DNA of 58,304 bases from a bacterium (GTDB lineage: Bacteria; Vulcanimicrobiota; Xenobia; Xenobiales; JADMJV01). The DNA lies in the NCBI GenBank assembly GCA_018266105.1, contig JAFEBA010000030.1:1-58304 (forward strand), in the 5' to 3' direction. The translations under genes and the position numbers were made by a program. Below are positions 18,767-27,176 of the stretch, piece after piece; the first letter of the stretch is position 1, and the number at the start of each line of letters is the position of its first letter. The notes beneath the pieces are model-generated. The model was given only the letters and a program-made list of their open reading frames with translations, was not told the DNA's origin and searched no databases.

Positions 18767-19485
18767 GGCTGAACAGAAGGATGGGGGGTCTTCTGCCATT
18801 GCAAATCCACGACCAGTGGCAAATGGTCTGAGGCCCTTCGCGCCAACAGGCTCTTGGGCACATGGCTGCGATCGACCCGCAGGTGTCCACTGTAAAACAC
18901 ATGGTCCAGGTGCACCACCGGCAAAAAACCGGGAAACGTGCGTTGCGACAGCACACGGGTCAAATGCAGGCTGAGCCCGGAAATCTCCTTGGAACGAGGC
19001 CGAGCGTTAAAATCTCCGACCAGAATCAAGGGAATGTCCTGATTGCGCATGTATTCCTGAACCATAGCGGCTACCTGAGCTCGGCGCTCGGCTGCCAGCA
19101 GGCCCAGATGAGTGTTCCAGACGTGCACATCCCCTTCGGGAAGGGCCAGGCGGCACTGCAAAACACTTCGGGCCTCCACCGGCAGGCGGGCGGGCTTGGG
19201 TAAGGCCAGACGCCGGCACTCCAGAACCGGAAAGCGCGAGAGAACGGCGTTGCCATATTCGCCCTCTTTCCAGCGGCGGGCGTGCACGAACGCGCATTCA
19301 TATCCCAGTCGTTCCGCCAGGACGTGGGCCTGGTCCTGGTAGGTCGAGCGACGGCGCTTGCTATCAACTTCCTGGAGAGCCACCACGTCCGGCGACTCGG
19401 CAGCGATGACCTGAGCGATACGGTTGAGGCTGAGACGACCGTCCAGGCCCCGACCCGCCCGAATGTTGTAGGTCATAATGCGCAT
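18736..19485 (-). CDS. Endonuclease/exonuclease/phosphatase (EEP, DNase I-like) family protein
   Basis: 249 residues with the full EEP active site: Asn7 in MTYNIR, Glu39 in LQEVD, His126 in NTHLG, Asp158 and Asn160 in GDFNA, Asp194 in LDHVF, and Asp220-His221 in ASDHLPL. The fold hydrolyses phosphodiester or phosphomonoester bonds with a divalent metal. Members act on DNA, RNA, sphingomyelin or inositol phosphates, and the substrate cannot be decided here. There is no signal peptide, so it is probably cytoplasmic. The ATG at 19485 fits the family start. Confidence 0.92.
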   Translation of the reverse strand: MRIMTYNIRAGRGLDGRLSLNRIAQVIAAESPDVVALQEVDSKRRRSTYQDQAHVLAERLGYECAFVHARRWKEGEYGNAVLSRFPVLECRRLALPKPARLPVEARSVLQCRLALPEGDVHVWNTHLGLLAAERRAQVAAMVQEYMRNQDIPLILVGDFNARPRSKEISGLSLHLTRVLSQRTFPGFLPVVHLDHVFYSGHLRVDRSHVPKSLLARRASDHLPLVVDLQWQKTPHPSVQPQGAQLSLRS

Positions 19486-19530
19486 GCGCTTGTAAGATTC
19501 AGGGAGGACGGCAGAGTTCCCCTTTGCCGT

Positions 19531-20457
19531 TTAACGACAGGAGACGGCCTGAACCAGCAGATGCACCAGGCCCTGACGCTGCCTGCCGGCCTCATGTGGA
19601 GCCGGAATTTGAATATATCGGGCCGATCGCATGGTGCATTCAGGACAATAGAGCAAGGTACTGATCATCTCGCGACCGCAACCCGGACACAAGCAATGCG
19701 GCTGGCGTTCGGCCGAATGGGCATTCTGGGTGGCTTTGGGCCCGATCTGCCGCTGTTGCTGCAAGATCAGCTGCTGTCGGCGTAACCACCTGGGTCCGGC
19801 AGCGTGATTGCTGGCCTTCTTAGGCCGAGTCAAGAAGCGCGATCGGAGCCGCAGGTTTGACAGCGGGTCCGACTGAGACTGAACGGACTTGCGCTCCTCG
19901 GCGCTCCCGACCACCAAACTAAGGTTCCGCAAAAGAGCAGACTCGCTGGCGGCCGCCTCGGCCATGGCGCCTCGCACGGCCAGACCTGCGGTCGCTTCAT
20001 TCTTGGCCAGTTTGACCACCCGCTCGGTTTGCACGGTGGCTGCAGCTCGACGAGCGAGCTGTTTGAGGTTGGCTTGAGTCACTTTGAGCTGCAGCGACTT
20101 CTTAGCCGGCGGCAGCTTGGGGGAGGTTTGCTCATCCGGCACCTCAACCATGATCCGCAGGCCGGCCTGAGTCTCGCGATAAAACTCCTTGCGAGCCTGC
20201 GATAGACCGGCCAGGTCAAAATATCCCAGGCGAAAGACCAGAGTGACCTGCCCGGGTTCAGAGGAACTGCTGACCAGCCTGGACAGCAACTCGGGCAGGC
20301 GGCGAAAAAGCAGGCGACAGGCCAGACTTTCATGGTTCTCGCAACACTGTAACTGCTCCTGAGCAACCACCTGGGGCGATGAAACCCTCTTGCTGAAGGC
20401 TTTAGGGCTGAGGGCGGGCATCTTCAAACCGTGGTGCAGGCTGCGCTCGACTTCCAT
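19531..20457 (-). CDS. Hypothetical protein with C-terminal zinc ribbon
   Basis: 308 residues, family not recognised. The first ~90 residues look like a small globular domain (ESLACRLLFRRLPELLSRL, then QVTLVFRLGYFDLAGL). Residues ~110-240 are basic and Ala/Gln/Lys-rich, likely helical. The C terminus holds a Cys4 zinc ribbon (CPGCG, then 9 residues, then CPEC) preceded by CLC. The mix of a basic helical region and a zinc ribbon suggests nucleic-acid or ribonucleoprotein binding, which is inference only. The start is well supported: AGGGGAG lies 7 bases upstream of the ATG at 20457. Confidence 0.7.
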   Translation of the reverse strand: MEVERSLHHGLKMPALSPKAFSKRVSSPQVVAQEQLQCCENHESLACRLLFRRLPELLSRLVSSSSEPGQVTLVFRLGYFDLAGLSQARKEFYRETQAGLRIMVEVPDEQTSPKLPPAKKSLQLKVTQANLKQLARRAAATVQTERVVKLAKNEATAGLAVRGAMAEAAASESALLRNLSLVVGSAEERKSVQSQSDPLSNLRLRSRFLTRPKKASNHAAGPRWLRRQQLILQQQRQIGPKATQNAHSAERQPHCLCPGCGREMISTLLYCPECTMRSARYIQIPAPHEAGRQRQGLVHLLVQAVSCR

Positions 20458-20524
20458 GCTTGACTCCCCTGAATGAACGTTTTCGCTCTGTGTCCTTACA
20501 TCACGTAGGCAGCCGGCACAGTCT

Positions 20525-20604
20525 AGGAGCCGTTGAGAATTCGCCTCAAGGACCAGGTTCTACCACGCGCCCTTCAGCCGCTGAACGTCAGCAGATCCTG
20601 GTCC
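20525..20604. repeat. Dispersed intergenic repeat, copy B, with an inverted repeat
   Basis: Starts with GGAGCCGTTGAG then AATTCGCCTCA, matching copy C (41131-41190, read on the minus strand) with two mismatches over 23 bases. It also contains GGACCAGG (20550-20557) and CCTGGTCC (20597-20604), a perfect 8-bp inverted repeat with a 39-base loop. It lies in the 210-base gap between divergent genes. Confidence 0.5.
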
Positions 20605-20647
20605 GGCAGCTTGGCAAAGACTTGTTAATCATGTGAGGGCCAGGATT

Positions 20648-20656
20648 TGCTACAGT
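20648..20656 (+). promoter_or_regulatory. Candidate extended -10 promoter (TGC-TACAGT)
   Basis: TG at 20648-20649, C, then TACAGT at 20651-20656, 11 bases before the ATG at 20668. This is the same TGC-TAnAnT layout as the two leaderless-type promoters at 8105 and 28392. No SD precedes the ATG and no good -35 was found at 17 bases. Confidence 0.4.
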
Positions 20657-20667
20657 AGTGATAGATC

Positions 20668-22557
20668 ATGAGTAACATTCAGGGAAGCGACCTGAGTCGC
20701 CTCAAGCAGGTTCTGCAAACGCAGGGCCAGGCCATGAAGCAACGCGGGCAAGAGATGCAACAGAAGGGCGCTGCACAAGCCGATCAAGGCTGGCAGCAGC
20801 TCGTTGATGCTGTCAATTTAGACAGCTCGGCCAACCAGCAGCAGGCCAGCGCCGACCAGCAGCTGAAACAGGCCGCCGACCGCCAGAACCAAGGTCAGCA
20901 CACGTTGGATGCTGGCCAGGGTCTGGTCCTCAGCGGGCAGGTGGCCCAGCTGGATGGAGCCGACCGCATACGCGACGGCATCGAATATCAGCAGGTCGGA
21001 CTGGACTCCAAGCAGGACGGTCTGAAGGACGTGAAGTCTGGCCTGCATCGCGAGGAAATCGCGGAGAGATACCAATCCAAGCAACTCGATCTTTTTGCTG
21101 ATGCACGCCAGGCCGAGACCGCTCTGGAAGCCGACAAAAACGCACAACGCAAAGTCCTGGGTCAGGAACTGCGGGCCCAGGGCCGTGCCGAGCGCAAACA
21201 AGATGCTGCCGTCAGCGGCTTCAGCGGTGCCTGGGAACAAGAAAAATCTGCCACCGGCCTCAAAGATGACGGAGTCAACGTTATCACCCAGGGCTCAGAC
21301 AAAGTCGCCGAAGGCGCCAAAGCTCATGACGACGCCAGCTTCCTGGGTTTGCAGTCGCACGAATCCCTGGGCGAATCGCAACGGCTCAAGCAACAATCTC
21401 AAAAATGGAGCGAGCGCGCCGCACGCAACGCCGAGGAAGCCAACAAGCTAAGCAACCAGGCCGCCTGCAATCAGGCTCAGGCCAGCCAGCTGGCGGCCGA
21501 AGCTGAAAAGTTCGGGGCCAAAGCCGGTTGCCTGCAGATCGAAGCTCAACAACTCAATTCCCAGGCCCAGTGCCTGCAGCAGCGCGGCCACCAGGACATT
21601 GCCTGGGGGCACCACTTGCTGATGTGCCCCTGCAGCTACTGCTGCGGAATGGCCTACATCCAGCAGGGCCAGCGCGAACTTCAACAGGCTGCTCAGCTGC
21701 GCCAACAGGCGGAGGCCAAGCTGGCCGAGTTCCAGGCTGCCCAGACCGAAAGCCAGTGCAAGTCCGAGCAGGCTCAGGCGCTGCGTGAGCAGGCCGCCTC
21801 TCAGCAAGCTCGAGCCACCGCCCTGGCCAACCAGAGCCAGCAAGACCAGAACAACGCTCAGGACGCTCAGTCGCAGTCTATCCAGTGGCTGCAGTCCGGC
21901 TTGAAAAGCTATGTTGAGGCGGCTAAGACCGAGGTTCACAGCATTCAGCTCAACCACGAAGGCTCGGGACTGCGTCAGGACGGCATGCAGACCTTCAACC
22001 AGGGTCGCGAAATCGAAGAAGACGCACGCGGCCAGGAACGCGGCCATCTGGCCGACTTCCGCCAGGCTCGCAAAAACGAGGACGCCAGCGGTCAGCGCAT
22101 CGACGGCGCCCTGCAACAACTGGGCCAGGACCGCGAGCAAGAGAAAGCCTTGCGCAAGGATGAGCGCAAAGCCTTACACAAACTGGGTCAGGGCCTGAGT
22201 CGCGAACAGAAAGCCATCGACAAGGAACGCCAGGGACTGGCCAAGATCGACGAGGGCTTCCAGTTCAGCGAAGAGGGTCATTCGCAAATTTCCACAGGCA
22301 TTAAAGAGGTGGAGGGCGGGCTCACGGCCGAGTTGGAAGGCCTCAAGCTGGAAAACCGAGGCTACCGGATGCTGGAGGAAGCTCGCGCTTTGCGCGAGCA
22401 GGCTGAGAGCAACAGCGCTGAGGCCGAGCAGAAAAAGGCTCAAGCCCAAACGATGGAGGCCGAAGCCTGGAAGATGATCGAAACCGGGCGCAACATGCAA
22501 AAGGCCGGCGAGGTCATCGAGAAGCAGGGCAACTCCTACCAGGAAGCCGCCAAGTAA
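20668..22557 (+). CDS. Large Gln/Ala-rich helical protein with a central Cys cluster
   Basis: 629 residues, no family recognised. Almost the whole chain is Gln, Ala, Glu, Lys, Arg and Ser with short helical repeats (QQGRELQQAA, EAQQLNSQAQ, GLKDDGV/GLRQDGM), predicting long coiled coils or an extended helical rod. No signal peptide or membrane segment is seen. Near the exact centre (residues 320-328) is CPCSYCCGM, flanked by GHHLLM. Isolated Cys residues also occur nearby. The N- and C-terminal halves share phrases in similar order (GLKDDGVNVITQG and GLRQDGMQTFNQG), suggesting internal duplication around the Cys block. Possible roles are a scaffold, metal-bridged dimer or filament. It is followed by a strong terminator, so it is probably abundant and monocistronic. 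Confidence 0.75.
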   Translation: MSNIQGSDLSRLKQVLQTQGQAMKQRGQEMQQKGAAQADQGWQQLVDAVNLDSSANQQQASADQQLKQAADRQNQGQHTLDAGQGLVLSGQVAQLDGADRIRDGIEYQQVGLDSKQDGLKDVKSGLHREEIAERYQSKQLDLFADARQAETALEADKNAQRKVLGQELRAQGRAERKQDAAVSGFSGAWEQEKSATGLKDDGVNVITQGSDKVAEGAKAHDDASFLGLQSHESLGESQRLKQQSQKWSERAARNAEEANKLSNQAACNQAQASQLAAEAEKFGAKAGCLQIEAQQLNSQAQCLQQRGHQDIAWGHHLLMCPCSYCCGMAYIQQGQRELQQAAQLRQQAEAKLAEFQAAQTESQCKSEQAQALREQAASQQARATALANQSQQDQNNAQDAQSQSIQWLQSGLKSYVEAAKTEVHSIQLNHEGSGLRQDGMQTFNQGREIEEDARGQERGHLADFRQARKNEDASGQRIDGALQQLGQDREQEKALRKDERKALHKLGQGLSREQKAIDKERQGLAKIDEGFQFSEEGHSQISTGIKEVEGGLTAELEGLKLENRGYRMLEEARALREQAESNSAEAEQKKAQAQTMEAEAWKMIETGRNMQKAGEVIEKQGNSYQEAAK

Positions 22558-22567
22558 GCTGAGAAAC

Positions 22568-22607
22568 GCTGGGCCGTGATCAAGCATCCGGCCCAGCATT
22601 TTTTCTT
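22568..22607 (+). terminator. Intrinsic terminator overlapping the next gene's start
   Basis: GCTGGGCC (22568-22575) pairs over 8 bp with GGCCCAGC (22590-22597) around a 14-base loop, followed by ATTTTTTCTT. The GTG start of the next gene (22576) is the first base of the loop, and the T-tract encodes its residues His-Phe-Phe-Leu. Genes downstream therefore depend on read-through unless a promoter lies within the hairpin region. Confidence 0.85.
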
Positions 22608-23436
22608 AGAGCAACTGGTCGACTACGCCGGCACCTTTCCGCCGGCCGGCCTTCCGCTATCGCAGGCCCTGGCCAACTACCGCAGCTATCAGCGGGGACT
22701 TGCTCCCTCCATGCTCGGTCGTTTTATTTGCACGGGACCGGCCCTGGCCGAGTTAGTTGCTTTACTCCACCCGGAAGACGGATTTCTCATCAGTGTGCTC
22801 CTCTCCAGTCCCGAGCAAGTCTCGCTGGTGCAAGAGTTCCACGCCAGGGTCAACAAATCAATACGAGTAGACACGGTCGAAACCGCCTGGAGCGAGCGCG
22901 CCTCAGAATGGCCGAAGGCCTGGACCTACCGCCTCTTTTTTGAAGTCTCGCCTGAACAGGCAACCGAAGGCGCCCGCCTGTGCGCGCCCCAATCGGCCCG
23001 TCTTGGCCTTAAGCTGCGCACTGGCTCAATCAAACCCGAAGCCATTCCCAGCGCCCAAAGCCTGCTGACCTTTCTGGATGCCGCCCACCGGGCCAGGGTC
23101 GGCTACAAGTTCACAGCCGGACTGCACCACGCCCGTGCCGGCCTCTACCCTCTCACTTACGAGGTTGACGCTCCCCGAGCTGGTTGCTTCGGCTTCACCA
23201 GTCTCTTCGGATTGGCTTGCCTGCACTGGCACGGCCGAGTGAGCCCCGAACGACTGGTGGAGGGCCTGAACTGTCCGGACGCTCCCCTTCTCAACGAATC
23301 CGGGCTGAGCTGGGGCGACAGCCACTGCAGCGTCGAAGAAATCGCAGCCTACCGCCGGGACGGCGGCCGCAGCTTCGGCTCGTGCTCTTTTGAAGAACCG
23401 CTTCAAGAACTGACAGAAATGGGTTGGATATGCTAG
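22576..23436 (+). CDS. Conserved protein of unknown function linked to fumarylacetoacetase
   Basis: 286 residues. I recall related hypothetical proteins with the pattern LVDYAGTFPPAGLPL near the N terminus, a central GLKLRTG and FTAGLHH block, and a C terminus SFGSCSFEEPLQELTEMGW, but know no assigned function. It is soluble without a signal peptide. The start must be upstream of LVDYAG, and the only usual start codon there is the GTG at 22576, inside the upstream terminator loop. It has no visible SD. Its stop overlaps the start of fumarylacetoacetase, so a role in aromatic or fatty acid catabolism is possible by context. Confidence in coding is high, in function low. Confidence 0.8.
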   Translation: MIKHPAQHFFLEQLVDYAGTFPPAGLPLSQALANYRSYQRGLAPSMLGRFICTGPALAELVALLHPEDGFLISVLLSSPEQVSLVQEFHARVNKSIRVDTVETAWSERASEWPKAWTYRLFFEVSPEQATEGARLCAPQSARLGLKLRTGSIKPEAIPSAQSLLTFLDAAHRARVGYKFTAGLHHARAGLYPLTYEVDAPRAGCFGFTSLFGLACLHWHGRVSPERLVEGLNCPDAPLLNESGLSWGDSHCSVEEIAAYRRDGGRSFGSCSFEEPLQELTEMGWIC

Positions 23437-24674
23437 ACCAGACACACGATGCCAGGGCCACCTCCTGGGTAGAATCAGCCAATTTGGAAGAGGCAGCGTT
23501 CCCGGTGCAGCATCTGCCTTTTGCCCGAGGTGACGGGCGTGCTCTGGTGGGGATTGGCGATCAGGTCTTGGACCTGACGGCCGTGGCCCAGGTCAAGGCC
23601 CTGCCGGTGGACAGCCTCAAACAAGGCTGCCTGCAAGGACTGGCCTCGCCGGCGGCCCGCCGCGAGCTGCGCCACTGGCTTTTTGAACAGCTCACCTCCA
23701 GCACGTCCTGGTTGGCCCAAAACCGGCAGTTTCTCGGGCCCACACCCGGCCTGAGGCTGCCCTTTGAAGTGGGTGATTATACCGATTTCTATGCTTCCAT
23801 CCATCACGCCACGCGGGTCGGCTCAATGTTCCGCCCCGACAACCCGCTCCTCCCTAATTACCGCTGGGTCCCCATCGGCTACCACGGACGGGCCAGCAGT
23901 CTGATCGTCAGCGGGACCGAGGTACACCGTCCCTTGGGTCAGCTCAAAGCGGATGATGCCGAGGCACCGGTTTTTGGCCCCTGCAAAATGCTGGATTACG
24001 AACTCGAACTGGGCCTCTGGGTGGGGACCGGCAACTCCCTGGGTAAGCCCATTCCCATCCATCAGGTACGTGACCATTGGATCGGGGTGTCATTGCTTAA
24101 TGACTGGTCGGCTCGCGATCTGCAGCGCTGGGAATATCAGCCGCTGGGGCCATTCCTGGCCAAAAGCTTTGCAACCACCGTCTCTCCCTGGATCACCACT
24201 CAGGAGGCCCTGGCTCCGTTCTTCTGTGCGGCCGCCAGCCATGAACCCAGGCCACTGGAATACCTCTGGGATCAACAAGACCAGCAAGAGGGCGCGCTTG
24301 ACCTGCAACTGGAAGTACAGCTGCGCTCGCCTCAGATGCAGCAGCCTCAAACTGTCTCGCGCAGCAATTCCAAAGACCTGTTCTGGACCCTGGGCCAAAT
24401 GCTGACCCATCATGCCTCCAATGGTTGCCCCATGCGCACCGGGGACTTGCTGGCCAGCGGCACCATCAGCGGCGAAAGCCGCGAAAGCGCGGGCTGCTTG
24501 TTAGAATTGACCTGGGTGGCTCCGGGACAGCCGCGCCAGCCCGTCGAGCTGGAGGATGGCTCCCGCCGCGTCTTCCTGCAAGATGGTGATGAGGTGATTT
24601 TGCGGGGCTGGGCCCGACGGGAAGGCTTTCGCTCGCTCGGCCTGGGCCATTGCAGCGGAAGGGCCATCCCTTAA
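23430..24674 (+). CDS. fahA: Fumarylacetoacetase
   Basis: Last enzyme of tyrosine/homogentisate breakdown: it hydrolyses fumarylacetoacetate to fumarate and acetoacetate. Hallmarks are YTDFYASIHHA, RVGSMFRPDNPL, YHGRASSLIVSGT and the metal/substrate loop ending in LNDWSARDLQRWEYQPLGP, followed by KSFATTVSPWI and SGTISG near the C terminus. From the ATG at 23430 it has 414 residues, the family size. The start overlaps the stop of the preceding gene. An in-frame TTG six bases earlier is less likely. The other pathway genes are not in the window. Confidence 0.95.
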   Translation: MLDQTHDARATSWVESANLEEAAFPVQHLPFARGDGRALVGIGDQVLDLTAVAQVKALPVDSLKQGCLQGLASPAARRELRHWLFEQLTSSTSWLAQNRQFLGPTPGLRLPFEVGDYTDFYASIHHATRVGSMFRPDNPLLPNYRWVPIGYHGRASSLIVSGTEVHRPLGQLKADDAEAPVFGPCKMLDYELELGLWVGTGNSLGKPIPIHQVRDHWIGVSLLNDWSARDLQRWEYQPLGPFLAKSFATTVSPWITTQEALAPFFCAAASHEPRPLEYLWDQQDQQEGALDLQLEVQLRSPQMQQPQTVSRSNSKDLFWTLGQMLTHHASNGCPMRTGDLLASGTISGESRESAGCLLELTWVAPGQPRQPVELEDGSRRVFLQDGDEVILRGWARREGFRSLGLGHCSGRAIP

Positions 24675-24692
24675 GAGCAAGAACTGGGCGCC

Positions 24693-25778
24693 ATGCATAC
24701 CCCTATCTTGACCGGAACCGGGCTGTGGACGCCCGAACACATCATCACCAACCAGGAACTGGTGGATTCTTTCAATGCCTACGCCTCCCAACACGAGGGA
24801 ATGGCCCTGTCCAGCGTGGAGTTCGTGGAGAAAGCCTCGGGAATTCAGAGGCGTTACGTAGTGGATAAGCAGGGGGTATTGGATCCACAGCGCATGAAAC
24901 CGCGCATTCTGGAACGTCCCGATGAGGAATGGTCAATCCAGTGCGAAATTAGCTGCGCGGCCGCCCGTCAGGCTCTGGAGACCGCTCACTGCCCGCCCGA
25001 GGACATCGACGGAGTCATCCTGGGCTGCTCCAACCTGCAGCGCGCCTACCCGGCCGTGGCAGTGGAAGTTCAAAAAGCTCTGGGCTGCGGAGGCTGGGGT
25101 TTCGACATGAATGTTGCCTGTAGCAGCGCCACCTTTGCCGTTGCCAATGCCGTCCAGGCGGTGCGTACCGGATTCGCCCGGCGCGTTCTGGTGATCAACC
25201 CGGAGATCACCTCAGCTCACCTCAACTTCCGAGATCGCGACAGCCATTTCATTTTCGGCGATGCCTGCACCGCCATGGTCATTGAAGCCGAGGATGCAGC
25301 CCGGGGTCCCCACCAGTGGCAAATCCTGGGCTGCAAGCTGGCCACTCAGTTCTCCAACAACATCCGCAACAACTTCGGCTTCCTCAACCACTGCCACGAA
25401 GAGAAAGCCCACGAAGCGGACAAGCTCTTCCGTCAAAACGGCCGGGCCGTCTTCAAAGAGGTGGTGCCGCTGGTGGCCCGCCATCTGCAAGCCCAACTCA
25501 GTGAATTAGGACTGGCAGTCACCGATATCAAGCGCTTTTGGCTGCACCAGGCCAACCGTCACATGAACGACTTTATCGCCAAGATGGTGCTGGGCCGCGA
25601 GGCCACTCTGGAAGAGTCGCCCGTCATCCTGAACGAATTTGCCAACACCAGTTCAGCCGGCTCCGTCATCGCATTCCATCGTTACCACCAAGACCTGTCC
25701 AAAGGCGACCAGGGTGTCCTGTGCAGCTTCGGCGCCGGCTACTCCGTGGGCAGCGTGGTCGTCAAACGCACCAACTAA
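24693..25778 (+). CDS. Beta-ketoacyl-ACP synthase III, FabH2-type
   Basis: Thiolase-fold condensing enzyme, 361 residues. The catalytic triad is Cys143 (NVACSSA), His284 (WLHQANRH) and Asn317 (FANTSS). Long conserved phrases (TNQELVDSFNAY, EFVEKASGIQ, SNLQRAYPA, FRDRDSHFIFGDA) match the FabH2 group of Pseudomonas (PA3286 type), which feeds medium-chain acyl-CoA into fatty acid synthesis by condensation with malonyl-ACP. It is transcribed with fumarylacetoacetase, 18 bases downstream. The ATG start is certain from the family N terminus. The exact substrate here is inferred. Confidence 0.92.
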   Translation: MHTPILTGTGLWTPEHIITNQELVDSFNAYASQHEGMALSSVEFVEKASGIQRRYVVDKQGVLDPQRMKPRILERPDEEWSIQCEISCAAARQALETAHCPPEDIDGVILGCSNLQRAYPAVAVEVQKALGCGGWGFDMNVACSSATFAVANAVQAVRTGFARRVLVINPEITSAHLNFRDRDSHFIFGDACTAMVIEAEDAARGPHQWQILGCKLATQFSNNIRNNFGFLNHCHEEKAHEADKLFRQNGRAVFKEVVPLVARHLQAQLSELGLAVTDIKRFWLHQANRHMNDFIAKMVLGREATLEESPVILNEFANTSSAGSVIAFHRYHQDLSKGDQGVLCSFGAGYSVGSVVVKRTN

Positions 25779-25810
25779 CCCCCGCGCTTGGAACCGCGGC
25801 AGCCTCCAAA

Positions 25811-25836
25811 AGAAAAAACCCTCTTCAAGAGAGGGT
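25811..25836 (-). terminator. Intrinsic terminator on the minus strand
   Basis: ACCCTCT (25818-25824) pairs with AGAGGGT (25830-25836) around a 5-base loop. On the minus strand the hairpin is followed by TTTTTTCT, so it would end transcripts of the gene at 26009-26470. On the plus strand there is no T-run. The rest of the 230-base gap shows no gene. Confidence 0.75.
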
Positions 25837-26008
25837 ATACAGGACTTATTGGAGAGCAAATTGAGCAGGAGAGAGAGAAAAGTCAGGCGCCCGTCGGCGC
25901 TCGAGTCTTCCGTTCCCTCCCCTAACAAGAAGATACCAGTCCGGGGCGATAAAGTTCAATAAAACTCTTTCGGCAAATGTTGCCATTCTGTATCTTTCGG
26001 TTAACAGG

Positions 26009-26470
26009 TTATTGCCGGGGGCGGGTCTGCAGCTCGGACGAGCCGGTGGCCGGATCGGGAAGGCGCTGAAAGCGCAGTTCCGGCTCTTCCAAGATGACGA
26101 TTTCGGCAGTGGTGTAAATTTCGTTGCCGTCCACCAGATGGCCACCGATGGTCACTCCGTTCTCATCGGACGCACTCAGATGCAGATGCAAACCATCGGG
26201 CGAGAGGGTTCCGGTCAAGGAGACGATTTCAAAGCAGCCGTCAAACTGGCTGCTCTCGCTCCGGTTGGCCAGGCGCAAGCGCAGATTGCGTAAACTCCCC
26301 ACGCAGGTCGAAATCCAGGCGGCCTGGAGGTTGTGCTCAGCGCGATAGGCCTGCAAGGATTGCTTCAAATCCTGCCCGGGCTGCAGCCGTAAAACATGGG
26401 TACACGGCTGAGCCCAGGCCGTTGCCAGCAACAACAGGGTCTGAGCCAACACAAGCGAAATCCGGGCCAT
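26009..26470 (-). CDS. Exported PPC/DUF296-domain protein
   Basis: 153 residues from the ATG at 26470. A signal-like N terminus (residues 3-20, LVLAQTLLLLATAWA) is followed by a single plant-and-prokaryote conserved (PPC, DUF296) domain: HVLRLQPGQDLKQSL, STCVGSLRNLRLRLANR, FEIVSLTGTLSPDGLHLHL, GGHLVDGNEIYTTAEIVI. PPC domains form trimers and usually occur in the cytoplasm, in plants fused to AT hooks. An exported one is unusual. A TTG 15 codons earlier would put charged residues before the hydrophobic stretch and is less likely. Its start codon abuts that of the PilZ gene. Confidence 0.85.
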   Translation of the reverse strand: MARISLVLAQTLLLLATAWAQPCTHVLRLQPGQDLKQSLQAYRAEHNLQAAWISTCVGSLRNLRLRLANRSESSQFDGCFEIVSLTGTLSPDGLHLHLSASDENGVTIGGHLVDGNEIYTTAEIVILEEPELRFQRLPDPATGSSELQTRPRQ

Positions 26471-27163
26471 ATGCTCAACGTGTTCTCGAAACTGCGCACC
26501 TTTCTCCTGGGTCAAGAAATCATCGAAGCCGAACGCCGTCGGGCGGTGCGCATCCCGTGCCGCATGAAGGTGGGAGTCGAGGGGCTGGGCGCGCCGGCCA
26601 CGGTCGTCAACATTTCGGTACTGGGCCTGCGGGTGGAGACCTCCAGTCGACTGCGCAAGAATACCGTTCTGTCTGTAGAAGGTCGCGACTATCCCGGCAA
26701 GCCTTTGTCAGCTCGCGTGATCTGGTGCCAGAACCGGGATAGCCAGTGGGTGGCCGGCATGATGTTCGTCGGCAGCAATGAAGAGAAGAACATTTCCTGG
26801 GTCAAGACCGCGCTGGACAAACTGGGCGCCAGTCAAAATCGAGTCAAGGAGCGTCGCGCCCACGTGCGCGTGCCTGCAGAAGGCATCGCCTATCTGGCCA
26901 ATCGCTCCGGCGACCGGTTGTGTGAAGGCCAACTGCGCAACGTGGGACTGGGCGGAGCACTCTTCCTGAGCGAAGTTGGCATTCAGGCCGGCACCACCGT
27001 GCGTCTTCAGTGTGACATCGTGGGCCGGCCCAGGCTGGATGAACCGGGAACGGTGCGCAGCTGCCGCAAAGACGTTCGCAGCCAGCACTTCCTGGTCGGC
27101 ATGGAGTTTAGCGAGACTGGAACGGACGCGGTGCGCAAGTATCTGAAAGGCCTGAGTCGATAA
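26471..27163 (+). CDS. Tandem PilZ-domain protein (c-di-GMP receptor)
   Basis: 230 residues with two PilZ domains. Domain 1 has the RxxxR box (ERRRAVRIPC, residues 21-30) and NISVLG (47-52). Domain 2 has ERRAHVRVP and NVGLGG, where the usual Ser is Gly. PilZ domains bind cyclic di-GMP and control motility, exopolysaccharide or secretion. With many pilin-like genes nearby, pilus control is a reasonable guess. The first 20 residues are amphipathic. No diguanylate cyclase or EAL protein is in the window. The ATG directly abuts the start of the divergent gene. Confidence 0.92.
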   Translation: MLNVFSKLRTFLLGQEIIEAERRRAVRIPCRMKVGVEGLGAPATVVNISVLGLRVETSSRLRKNTVLSVEGRDYPGKPLSARVIWCQNRDSQWVAGMMFVGSNEEKNISWVKTALDKLGASQNRVKERRAHVRVPAEGIAYLANRSGDRLCEGQLRNVGLGGALFLSEVGIQAGTTVRLQCDIVGRPRLDEPGTVRSCRKDVRSQHFLVGMEFSETGTDAVRKYLKGLSR

Positions 27164-27176
27164 AGATTAGCCTCCG

